Source: Clostridiales bacterium (GTDB lineage: Bacteria; Bacillota; Clostridia; Christensenellales; UBA3700). From it: 34,798 nt of DNA. The first letter of the stretch is position 1; every line of letters starts with the position of its first letter. The translations under genes were made by a program, and so were the position numbers. The notes beneath the pieces are model-generated. The model ran no database searches. It was not told where the DNA came from and saw only the letters and a list, made by a program, of their open reading frames with translations. The DNA is taken from the NCBI GenBank assembly GCA_015055975.1, contig SVHF01000020.1:1-34798 (forward strand), given 5' to 3'. Below are positions 23,850 to 30,252 of the stretch, piece after piece.

Positions 23850-24595
23850 GATTTACCATCTCCTTCCACGTCAGCTTTTCCGCAGCCTGGTGTCATTTCT
23901 GAATAATTCATCAAAGTTGGCAAGATTACATCTTTTGGCCCTTGTCTATCTACTGTTCCATTCTTTAGAACAATAATTTCATCTGCAATATTTAAAATTC
24001 TTTCTTGGTGAGAAATAATTAAGATTGAACTATCTTTAATCTCTGCTCTCATCTTTTGGAATACTTTGATTAAATTATTAAAGCTCCATAAATCGATACC
24101 TGCTTCTGGCTCATCAAAAATAGATAACTTTGCAGAACGAGCAATAACTGTTGCAATTTCAATTCTTTTTAATTCGCCGCCAGATAGTGAATTGTTAACT
24201 TCACGATTAATATAATCTCTTGCGCAAAGGCCAACTAAAGACAAATATTCACAAGCATCTGCTGGTGCCATTTTCTTTCCTGTTGCCATTCTAATTAAAT
24301 CTAAAACATTAATCCCCTTGAAACGAACTGGTTGTTGGAAAGCAAATGCTATTCCCTTTTTAGCACGCTCGGTAATTGATGTTTTTGTTATATCTTCATC
24401 TTCAAATATAATCTTTCCTGAAGTTGGAGTTTCAATTCCAGCAATAAGCTTTGCAAGTGTTGACTTACCGCCGCCATTTGGACCAGTGATTACTACTAAT
24501 TTGTTATCTGGAATTGTTAAATTAATCTTTTGTACAATTTCTTTGTTTGCGTCATCATCTTTTACAGTGAAAGACACGTTCTTTAACTCTAGCAT
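23843..24595 (-). CDS. smsC: Fe-S assembly ATPase SmsC (SufC-type ABC protein)
   Basis: A 250-residue ABC ATPase without membrane domains. Walker A GPNGGGKST is at residues 38-46, the Q-loop is in FAFQQPVRFKGI, the signature is NSLSGGELKR, Walker B is LSIFDEPEAGID, and the switch His lies in LIISHQERIL. SufC-type features are the long NVLDLIRMATGKK region and the FDEPEAGIDLW variant. The C-terminal tail has a CGK segment. It is first in the Fe-S operon, with GAGGTAAT before the ATG and a probable promoter in the 230-bp gap upstream. Confidence 0.92.
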   Translation of the reverse strand: MLELKNVSFTVKDDDANKEIVQKINLTIPDNKLVVITGPNGGGKSTLAKLIAGIETPTSGKIIFEDEDITKTSITERAKKGIAFAFQQPVRFKGINVLDLIRMATGKKMAPADACEYLSLVGLCARDYINREVNNSLSGGELKRIEIATVIARSAKLSIFDEPEAGIDLWSFNNLIKVFQKMRAEIKDSSILIISHQERILNIADEIIVLKNGTVDRQGPKDVILPTLMNYSEMTPGCGKADVEGDGKSC

Positions 24596-24652
24596 TTATT
24601 ACCTCAAAATTTATTTCAAGTATATAATACCCTAAATTAATAAATTTAGCAC

Positions 24653-24831
24653 CTATTTTCCATCGATATTCAAGTTATGTCTTGCAGCTGCATTATTTGT
24701 TATTATCATCTTGATGTTTTCGCACGAACGGCGCTTGGCCCAATGTTAGGATTAGATGCATATTTATATAACTCTCTAGCATCTTCCTCTTCCCATGGCC
24801 TTAAATATATGCGATTAGCATTTAGAATCAT
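24653..24831 (-). pseudogene. Remnant of a RimJ/RimL-type GNAT acetyltransferase
   Basis: An ATG at 24831, overlapping the tfoX-like stop as ATGA, opens a 41-codon frame (24706-24831). Its product, ILNANRIYLRPWEEEDA then LYKYASNPNIGPSA, is the classic start of a RimJ/RimL GNAT. In that family the next residues are normally a G-W-x-x-H segment; here the frame goes to unrelated residues and stops. A neighbouring frame continues V-R-K-H-Q-D-D before also stopping, so a small indel has shifted the frame. The roughly 130-residue acetyl-CoA domain is missing. A further frame reaches a stop at 24653. The remnant fills much of the gap before smsC. Confidence 0.7.
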
Positions 24832-25124
24832 TTCTTGATTAATCCTTTATATGTTTCTTCTACAATATCTTTTAATGAATCTTGATTATCAACATCATCG
24901 ACTAAATACATTATTTTCGCGCCATCATAAGGAATTGCATCATCCATATTGTATTTCGAATTTGAGGATGTCTTTTTAACTAAAAATCTATCATCATAGA
25001 TGCCGCCAAATAATACTCCCTTGTAATACAAAAGATATTCGCCCATCATAGGTTTGCATGTAATATCTCCAAGCGAGCTTAGTTGTTCTAATATAAAATC
25101 TCTATACTCTATCGAACTTGCCAT
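24828..25124 (-). CDS. TfoX N-terminal domain protein
   Basis: A 98-residue protein consisting only of the TfoX/Sxy N-terminal domain: YRDFILEQLSSLGDITCKPMMGEYLLYYKGVLFGGIYDDRFLVKKT is the family hallmark. Full-length TfoX regulators have a second domain that is absent here, and stand-alone N-domain proteins are common in Bacillota with no known function. It starts 8 bp after the HAD phosphatase gene and its stop overlaps the broken GNAT start. Confidence 0.88.
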   Translation of the reverse strand: MASSIEYRDFILEQLSSLGDITCKPMMGEYLLYYKGVLFGGIYDDRFLVKKTSSNSKYNMDDAIPYDGAKIMYLVDDVDNQDSLKDIVEETYKGLIKK

Positions 25125-25132
25125 ATTTATCT

Positions 25133-26203
25133 TTAGTGTTTATGATATTGCTCATCTGCTCTTGTAATACTATCTGGGTAGATCTTTGCAAAATCGTTCT
25201 TCATTGAAACTGGAATAAATCCCATTTCAATATATTCTTGAGATTTAGCTGCCCAATCTTGTCTACCCCATTCTCTTACATTATCATCAGCAACTATCAT
25301 ATAAGCTTGGGTTGGATATGGGTTTCTAGAGTCTAATGTATAATACATCATACTTGTATCACTGCCAGAATTACCAAAAGCAAGAACTGGACGCTTTCCG
25401 ATTTCTCTTTCAATGTAAATTGCTTTGTTTGCGTTTAGGTTCTTTTGAATAAATCCACCTGTTACAACCAATTCATCGCCATCTACATATTTGTAATTCA
25501 TATTTGATGGCTCATCTTCATGTCCTCTTTCTTTGACTTCAAATTCTGTACCAATAATATGATTTGAAGTTACATAATCTTTAATTGGAGAGTTTGCTAC
25601 AATTGCTCTTGTTGTTGTTCTTTCTGTTCCAGATACAACATAAATTGTAAAGCCATTATCATATAAATACTTCACTACTTCAACCATTGGCAAATAGAAG
25701 CCATCAATATATCTCATATTATTAAAACTTTCAGTTTTCTTTTGACCAAAGGCTACAGAATAATCATAAAATTCTTTAATTGTCATACCAGCATATGCTT
25801 TAGCAAAATTTCTTGCCAATGTTTCATCTGCTACATATCCTGGTTCAATAGCTGCTGCTACTGCTTTTAATTCATCCGAAACCTTATCTGGATAATCTAC
25901 AAGACAGTATTCTATAAACATCATTGTGTCATAATATGTATAATATGTTTCACATGTTAATGTACCATCCATATCAAATACTGCTATACGATCTTTTATA
26001 GGAATGAAGTTTGTTTCGTCTTTAGTATTTGTAACTTTTGTTACATACTCAATTAAACTTGCAGAAACATTAGACCCTTCTGTCCAATATTCAGAAAGTG
26101 GCTCAACTTTTTTGCTACATCCACTTGTAAACGCAAAAACAGATGCCATCAAAATAACTATTGAAATAATAGCGATACTTAAAACTAACTTTCTATTTTT
26201 CAT
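25133..26203 (-). CDS. HAD-superfamily phosphatase with lipoprotein-like signal
   Basis: A 356-residue exported or surface-anchored HAD enzyme. Residues 1-28 are a basic start plus a hydrophobic stretch ending FAFTSGC, a non-ideal lipobox with Cys29 as the likely lipidated residue. Motif I is FDMDGTL (about 74-80), motif II VVSGTERTT, and the last motif LAFGNSGSDTSMM, as in SerB-like phosphatases. A large cap lies between motifs I and II. The substrate is unknown; an extracytoplasmic phosphatase is likely. GAGGAGAGGG precedes the ATG and a promoter lies upstream. It heads a short unit with the TfoX protein and GNAT remnant. Confidence 0.85.
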   Translation of the reverse strand: MKNRKLVLSIAIISIVILMASVFAFTSGCSKKVEPLSEYWTEGSNVSASLIEYVTKVTNTKDETNFIPIKDRIAVFDMDGTLTCETYYTYYDTMMFIEYCLVDYPDKVSDELKAVAAAIEPGYVADETLARNFAKAYAGMTIKEFYDYSVAFGQKKTESFNNMRYIDGFYLPMVEVVKYLYDNGFTIYVVSGTERTTTRAIVANSPIKDYVTSNHIIGTEFEVKERGHEDEPSNMNYKYVDGDELVVTGGFIQKNLNANKAIYIEREIGKRPVLAFGNSGSDTSMMYYTLDSRNPYPTQAYMIVADDNVREWGRQDWAAKSQEYIEMGFIPVSMKNDFAKIYPDSITRADEQYHKH

Positions 26204-26225
26204 ACCCTCTCCTCAAGATAAGTCC

Positions 26226-26254
26226 TCTATACAAAATATTTTACTATAAAACAA
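26226..26254 (-). promoter_or_regulatory. Promoter of the HAD phosphatase gene
   Basis: On the minus strand TTGTTT (26254-26249) and TATAGA (26231-26226) are separated by 17 bp, 23 bp before the ATG. An inverted repeat CTTCAATATGAAG (26255-26267) abuts the -35 on its upstream side and could be an operator half or part of the accessory junction. Confidence 0.6.
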
Positions 26255-26286
26255 CTTCAATATGAAGATATTGATTTTCTACTTTT

Positions 26287-26342
26287 AATATGTGCTGATA
26301 AACCTTTTATTTTCATGGTGTACAACTATTGCAGTGCTGATA
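26287..26342. repeat. Repeat A, downstream of the Vat-type gene
   Basis: A 56-bp element 6 bp past the end of the Vat-type gene, similar to repeat B at 27071-27128 (about three-quarters identical by hand alignment, two-base gap). Each copy is bounded by direct TGCTGA words: GTGCTGATAAA at 26292 and again at 26334, 42 bp apart. It has no coding role I can see. Confidence 0.8.
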
Positions 26343-26348
26343 AATTCT

Positions 26349-26996
26349 TTATTTTAATAATTGTTTTAAAGAACTCTTTACCTTTTCTAAATCATTATCC
26401 GTTAATAAAGGAATTAGTTTTTTGACTTCGTCTATATCTCTATCCCACCATTTTAACTTAAGTAACATATCAATTGTTTCTTTGTCAAAACGATATTTCT
26501 TTACTATTGCAGGATTTCCAACAGCAATACCATATGATGGAACATCTTTAGAAACAACTGCATTAGCTCCAATTATAGCACCATCACCAATATGTACACC
26601 TGGCAATATCACAGCGTTTTGTCCTATCCAAACATCGTTTCCTATAACAGTATCTCCTCTATTACCTCTTTGTCCAAAAGGTCTAGATAATCCTTTAAAC
26701 TCATCTATTATTTCAAAAGGGTACGCAGTCAATGAGTCTAACATATGATTGGCTCCATTCATTACAAATTCTACACCTCTTGCTATACTGCAAAATTTGC
26801 CAATAATAAGTTTGTCTCCCATAAAATCATAATGATGTGTAACATGTTTTTCAAAGGATTCAGGACCTTCATTCATATCATCATAATATGAATAATCCCC
26901 TACAATAATATTAGGATTTGAAACAACGCTATTTATGTAACAAAAAGTCTTAAATTTTGAATTTGGATAAATAGGTTTAAATTTATTATCTGACAT
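26349..26996 (-). CDS. Vat-type streptogramin A/xenobiotic O-acetyltransferase
   Basis: A 215-residue hexapeptide-repeat acetyltransferase with the Vat/XAT signature [16 protein letters not shown] then [21 protein letters not shown], the catalytic His84 in NGANHML, and [28 protein letters not shown]. Vat enzymes acetylate group A streptogramins (virginiamycin M, dalfopristin); close CatB-type relatives act on chloramphenicol. The Vat-like PExFExxV block favours the former, but many chromosomal relatives have no tested activity. GGGGGAG precedes the ATG. The gene is flanked upstream by a scar of the rumA 3' end and downstream by repeat A, suggesting acquisition. Confidence 0.85.
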   Translation of the reverse strand: MSDNKFKPIYPNSKFKTFCYINSVVSNPNIIVGDYSYYDDMNEGPESFEKHVTHHYDFMGDKLIIGKFCSIARGVEFVMNGANHMLDSLTAYPFEIIDEFKGLSRPFGQRGNRGDTVIGNDVWIGQNAVILPGVHIGDGAIIGANAVVSKDVPSYGIAVGNPAIVKKYRFDKETIDMLLKLKWWDRDIDEVKKLIPLLTDNDLEKVKSSLKQLLK

Positions 26997-27019
26997 ATAT
27001 TTACTCCCCCTTTCATTAT

Positions 27020-27062
27020 TTCACTTTCCAATAGTCAGCAAACAAACTGTTTCAACGTGGGT
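27020..27062 (-). pseudogene. Duplicated 3' end of rumA (att-like scar)
   Basis: Read on the minus strand, 27062-27020 encodes T-H-V-E-T-V-C-L-L-T-I-G-K-stop, nearly the same as the real rumA C-terminus (KHVETVCLLTRK). At the DNA level 27034-27059 and 28014-28039 agree at 24 of 26 positions. Nothing of the rest of rumA is present. The 3' end of this gene (rum) is a known integration site for mobile elements in Bacillota, so this looks like the second attachment site left by an insertion. Confidence 0.75.
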
Positions 27063-27070
27063 GCAGTTAT

Positions 27071-27128
27071 AATAAGTGCTGACAAACCATCATTTTTTTC
27101 AGGGTGTGCGACTATTGTAATGCTGATA
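27071..27128. repeat. Repeat B, downstream of the YoaP-like gene
   Basis: A 58-bp element directly after the stop of the YoaP-like gene, related to repeat A. Its bounding words are GTGCTGA (27076) and ATGCTGA (27120), 44 bp apart. TGCTGAC at 27077-27083 is also the inverse of GTCAGCA at 27034-27040 in the rumA scar, giving a 7-bp inverted repeat that brackets the junction. Confidence 0.8.
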
Positions 27129-27130
27129 TT

Positions 27131-27883
27131 TTATTTTAAAGTATTATATAGTTTTAAGAATTTTGTATCATTCATTTGCTCATTAGTGATATATTTTCCA
27201 TCTTTAAATAATGCATATGTAGTTATAGGAGTAGGAGCGTTTTGTGCTTCTTCTTTACTACTTATATGGATTGCTTTAAATGAAATATTATTGTCTTTAG
27301 CTGTTTGCTTTACAATAGGAACATATTTTCCATTGAATGGGCATTGACTTGTATAATATAAAACATAACCACGTTCTTCAATATGTGGGTGTTTTGCACA
27401 TTCTTTAAACATTGGTTTTGATGCATTCTTATCAAATGGAAAGTACCATAACTGTATTCCATTATCAGCTTCATCTGCTACTTCAAAACCTTTATATGCT
27501 AAAAATTTAGGATCCGCTAAAAATGGTAATTTCTTTTTACTAGATAAAATACATAACCCAAGCTTTCCTTTTGACTTAGATTCTTTAATGCAAGCATCTA
27601 ATAAATCATTTGAATAGCCATGACCTTTAAATGATCCTGATACCCATAAACAATCTATATACATGTAACCATTTGCATCTAATGGATTCCAGGCGTTTTC
27701 TGCTGGTATATATTCTATAAAGCATTTACCTCTTTCAACTGATTTTAAAAATACTAATCCATCATCAAATCTATCTTTTAACCAATGCTTTTTCGATGAC
27801 ACTTGAATATCATTATTATTAGATATCGCACAACATATATGTTCTTTTTCTAAATTTTCTTTTGTTACTTGAATATACTCCAT
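27131..27883 (-). CDS. YoaP-like GNAT acetyltransferase with C-terminal thioredoxin-like domain
   Basis: A 250-residue two-domain protein matching the length and layout of Bacillus YoaP. The N-terminal GNAT domain contains YIDCLWVSGSFKGHGYSNDLLDACIKE (acetyl-CoA loop) and FLAYKGFEVADEADNG. The C-terminal YoaP-like domain begins GYVLYYTSQCPFNGKYVP, a thioredoxin-like start with a single cysteine, followed by TPITTYALFKDGKYIT. The substrate is unknown. It lies directly after rumA and before repeat B and the rumA scar, so it is the only gene of the apparent insert. No terminator lies between it and rumA. Confidence 0.85.
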   Translation of the reverse strand: MEYIQVTKENLEKEHICCAISNNNDIQVSSKKHWLKDRFDDGLVFLKSVERGKCFIEYIPAENAWNPLDANGYMYIDCLWVSGSFKGHGYSNDLLDACIKESKSKGKLGLCILSSKKKLPFLADPKFLAYKGFEVADEADNGIQLWYFPFDKNASKPMFKECAKHPHIEERGYVLYYTSQCPFNGKYVPIVKQTAKDNNISFKAIHISSKEEAQNAPTPITTYALFKDGKYITNEQMNDTKFLKLYNTLK

Positions 27884-28003
27884 ACTTATACTCCTATATT
27901 AATCTTTCAAACATCCAATCGGAACAACTAAACCTCCGTCTTACTTCAATGAAATTTAACACATTTGAACATTTTATTTTTTTTTGTTTTTGGCTATTTT
28001 GGA
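27884..28003 (-). other. Junction between rumA and the YoaP-like gene
   Basis: This 120-bp gap has an A-rich run just after the rumA stop (minus strand CAAAAACAAAAAAAAATAAAA) and no terminator hairpin, unlike what is expected at the end of an operon. A weak promoter may lie near 27935-27905 (TTGTTC and ATTAAT, 18-bp spacing). ATAGGAG precedes the YoaP-like ATG. Confidence 0.4.
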
Positions 28004-29368
28004 TTATTTCCTTGTCAGCAAACAAACAGTTTCAACATGCTTTGTTTGTGGGAACATATCATATGGCGTTATTGATTCAATGCTATATTTTGTTATTAAA
28101 GATGCCAAATCTCTCGCAAGCGTTGCTGGATTGCAAGAAATATATATTATCTTTCCTGGCTCTGCTTGAAGCATTGCATCCAAAACTTTTTGATCGCATC
28201 CTTTTCTTGGAGGATCAATTATAACTACTGAATTATTCCCTTTAAACTCATCTATAACTTTAGGAAGCTCAATTGCAGCATCTCCACAAATATTTGTTAT
28301 GTTTGAATTGCCGTTTACTTTTGCTAATCTATTTGCATCTTCTACAGCTTCTTTAACAATCTCAATTCCGACTACTTTATTTGCATGCTTAGCAACAATA
28401 TTAGACATTATGCCAATACCCGAATAAACATCTGCTACATTTGCATTTGGAATCTTTTCTACCTCATCACATACTCTTGAATAGATTAAGTCTCTAATTT
28501 CGTCATTTATTTGCAAGAACGAATATGGGTTAACGTTAAATTTAACACCTAACGCACTTCCTTCTATTAAATTATCCCCATAAATACATACTAAATCATC
28601 GCCAAGAATTACGTTTGTCATCTTTAAATTTTTCGATACGTATAGGTTAAATGGTATATTTAGCGCTTTCAAAGAATCTATTAGCTTAGTATCATTTGGA
28701 ATCTTGTGCCCATTAATAACCAGACATATAGAAAAAGCTTCATTTATACGTCTTATAACTAAATGCCTTATAAGTCCAGTGTTAGATTTTTCATCGTAAG
28801 TTGAGATCTTTTCTTTGTTTATAAACTCAACCACCTTATCTACAAATAACTGCATAGTTGAATCATGAAGTGGACAATCCCCTAATCCTTTAGATACAGA
28901 TTTTTCAAATGGAACAAAGATATGCGAATTCTGTTTATAGAATCCTGCCATTGCTTTTCCATTTACTTTTCTAATTGGGATTTGTTCTTTATTTCTATAT
29001 CCGAACTTTTTATCACCATGAACAACATCATCGACATTCGAATCAATTCTACATGCCCTATCTATACAATTTTTGATGTTTGTCTTTTTTACTTGAAGAG
29101 AATATTCATAATCTACGTGCTGCATATCGCAACCGCCACATCTAAAGAATATTGGGCAAAGTGGTTTAATTCTATGACTTGATGCTTCAAGAACTTTTAT
29201 AACTTTAGCTCTTGCAAAACTCTTCTTGACTTCAATAACCTGGGCTTTTATTTTTTCGCCAAGAAGTGCGCCATCTATGAATATTACAAGATTATCTAAC
29301 CTTGCAACGCCTTCGCCCGCCATTCCGATTGATTCAATTGAAACTTCGATAATATCGTCTTTCTTCAT
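28004..29368 (-). CDS. rlmD: 23S rRNA (uracil-5-)-methyltransferase, RumA/RlmD family
   Basis: A 454-residue RNA m5U methyltransferase. The N-terminal TRAM domain (about 1-60, ESIGMAGEGVARLDN) is followed by a 4Fe-4S motif with Cys71, Cys77 and Cys80 (CPIFFRCGGC) and a fourth Cys in GDCPLHD. The Rossmann domain has ADVYSGIGIMSN, VIIDPPRKGCD and the catalytic Cys in YISCNPATLARDL. It modifies U1939 and/or U747 of 23S rRNA; RlmCD does both in Bacillus. It starts 14 bp after the riboflavin transporter gene, so the FMN riboswitch may influence it. Its 3' end is duplicated about 980 bp downstream. Confidence 0.93.
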   Translation of the reverse strand: MKKDDIIEVSIESIGMAGEGVARLDNLVIFIDGALLGEKIKAQVIEVKKSFARAKVIKVLEASSHRIKPLCPIFFRCGGCDMQHVDYEYSLQVKKTNIKNCIDRACRIDSNVDDVVHGDKKFGYRNKEQIPIRKVNGKAMAGFYKQNSHIFVPFEKSVSKGLGDCPLHDSTMQLFVDKVVEFINKEKISTYDEKSNTGLIRHLVIRRINEAFSICLVINGHKIPNDTKLIDSLKALNIPFNLYVSKNLKMTNVILGDDLVCIYGDNLIEGSALGVKFNVNPYSFLQINDEIRDLIYSRVCDEVEKIPNANVADVYSGIGIMSNIVAKHANKVVGIEIVKEAVEDANRLAKVNGNSNITNICGDAAIELPKVIDEFKGNNSVVIIDPPRKGCDQKVLDAMLQAEPGKIIYISCNPATLARDLASLITKYSIESITPYDMFPQTKHVETVCLLTRK

Positions 29369-29382
29369 ATGATATTATTATA

Positions 29383-29988
29383 TCATACTAAATCTTTATT
29401 ATCGTTATTTTTCTTCCTAGATAAAGCGTCTCTAATATTTCGAACATATGGGATATGAATTAATCCTATAGATATTGCATACGCAACGCCAACGCTTACG
29501 CCAAATTGGATGAAGTTAGATGGAATATCTAAAAGCGAAATCTCAAATCCGATTCTCATATTCTCTTCCATTATTCCAAGCAATATACCACCGCCAACAT
29601 AATAGCCTAATACCATTTCAAGACCACCAATAATGAATCCGACAATGAAAGATAAATAATCAGACCAATTATATTTTAATGTAAGGCTTCTTATAAATCT
29701 TATAATTAGACCTGCAATAAATCCTTCAAGTCCCTTCACTATTAAAGTTATAAGCGCATAAGCAGGAGCAAATATTAAATCAGCAATCATAGAGCCTAAC
29801 GCCCCTGATACTAATCCTCCAATTGGTCCTAATATTGCCGATGCAACAAAAATGATAGTGTCCCCAAAGTTAATATAACCACCAGATGTGGATGCCATTG
29901 GGATTGTAATTAATACCGTCGCTACAAAAGTTAATGCTGTAAATACAGCTAGGTACGCGACATACCTAATAGTTAGTTTTCTTTCCAT
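29383..29988 (-). CDS. ECF transporter S component, riboflavin-type
   Basis: A 201-residue membrane protein with about six hydrophobic segments, matching the ECF riboflavin-transporter S family (PF07155 type). The N-terminal TIRYVAYLAVFTALTFVATVL, INFGDTIIFVASAILGP and GLVSGALGSMIADL are characteristic. S components bind the vitamin and dock on shared EcfA-EcfA'-EcfT modules, which are encoded elsewhere. The FMN riboswitch directly upstream points to riboflavin or FMN as ligand. GAGAGGAAAA precedes the ATG and overlaps the 3' strand of the aptamer closing helix. rlmD follows after 14 bp. Confidence 0.9.
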   Translation of the reverse strand: MERKLTIRYVAYLAVFTALTFVATVLITIPMASTSGGYINFGDTIIFVASAILGPIGGLVSGALGSMIADLIFAPAYALITLIVKGLEGFIAGLIIRFIRSLTLKYNWSDYLSFIVGFIIGGLEMVLGYYVGGGILLGIMEENMRIGFEISLLDIPSNFIQFGVSVGVAYAISIGLIHIPYVRNIRDALSRKKNNDNKDLV

Positions 29989-29994
29989 TTTTCC

Positions 29995-30115
29995 TCTCTC
30001 CCATTCGGACTTTACCGGCGGTTTTGGAATCTCACCAAATCAGCTGTTGGGGCTGTCGGACTAGTCTACTTAAAGTAGCATTACCCACGGTCGGGAATCT
30101 CACCCTGCCCAGAGT
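29995..30115 (-). promoter_or_regulatory. FMN riboswitch (RFN element)
   Basis: On the minus strand the conserved RFN blocks occur in order: AGGGTGAGATTCCCGACCG, a variable hairpin CTACTTTAAGTAG, AGTCCGACAGCC, GATTTGGTGAGATTCC, CCGGTAAAGTCCGAATGGGA. These match the six-stem FMN aptamer. P1 appears short (CTCT at 30114-30111 with AGAG at 29999-29996), and the Shine-Dalgarno GAGAGG begins inside it, 4 bases before the ATG. FMN binding should therefore block ribosome access to the transporter mRNA. No separate terminator platform is seen. Confidence 0.95.
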
Positions 30116-30134
30116 TTATTTTTATTTTTATTTC

Positions 30135-30151
30135 CCTACCTTTTCGGTAGG
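30135..30151. other. Short hairpin at the 5' end of the riboswitch transcript
   Basis: CCTACC (30135-30140) and GGTAGG (30146-30151) form a 6-bp stem with a 5-base loop. On the minus strand it starts about 9 bases after the -10, right at the predicted 5' end of the leader, and is not followed by T, so it is not a terminator. It may stabilise the leader or help the aptamer fold. Confidence 0.5.
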
Positions 30152-30159
30152 TTAATAGT

Positions 30160-30187
30160 ATTATATCATGTTCTTTATAATATGCAA
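30160..30187 (-). promoter_or_regulatory. Promoter of the riboswitch-transporter-rlmD operon
   Basis: On the minus strand TTGCAT (30187-30182) and TATAAT (30165-30160) are separated by 16 bp, giving a predicted start near 30153 and a leader of about 165 nt that contains the FMN aptamer. Confidence 0.75.
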
Positions 30188-30224
30188 GAGTTTTTACTAT
30201 CTTTTTTAAAATATTTTTTCGTCT

Positions 30225-30248
30225 TATAATTATATATAGTAAGGGGGC
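30225..30248 (+). promoter_or_regulatory. -10 element and ribosome site of the MFS gene
   Basis: TATAAT at 30225-30230 lies 22 bp before the ATG, with AAGGGGG just ahead of the start. The -35 is T-rich and weak (around 30202). It is divergent from the riboswitch promoter, the two -35 regions lying within about 20 bp. Confidence 0.55.
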
Positions 30249-30252
30249 TTAT

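Noticed and set aside
26287..27128. Repeats A and B as integron attC sites
   Set aside because: They lack the GTTRRRY/RYYYAAC ends of classical attC and no integron integrase is in the window; I keep only a cassette-like description.
26287..28039. CRISPR array
   Set aside because: Only two diverged repeats 780 bp apart with genes between them; no spacers and no cas genes.
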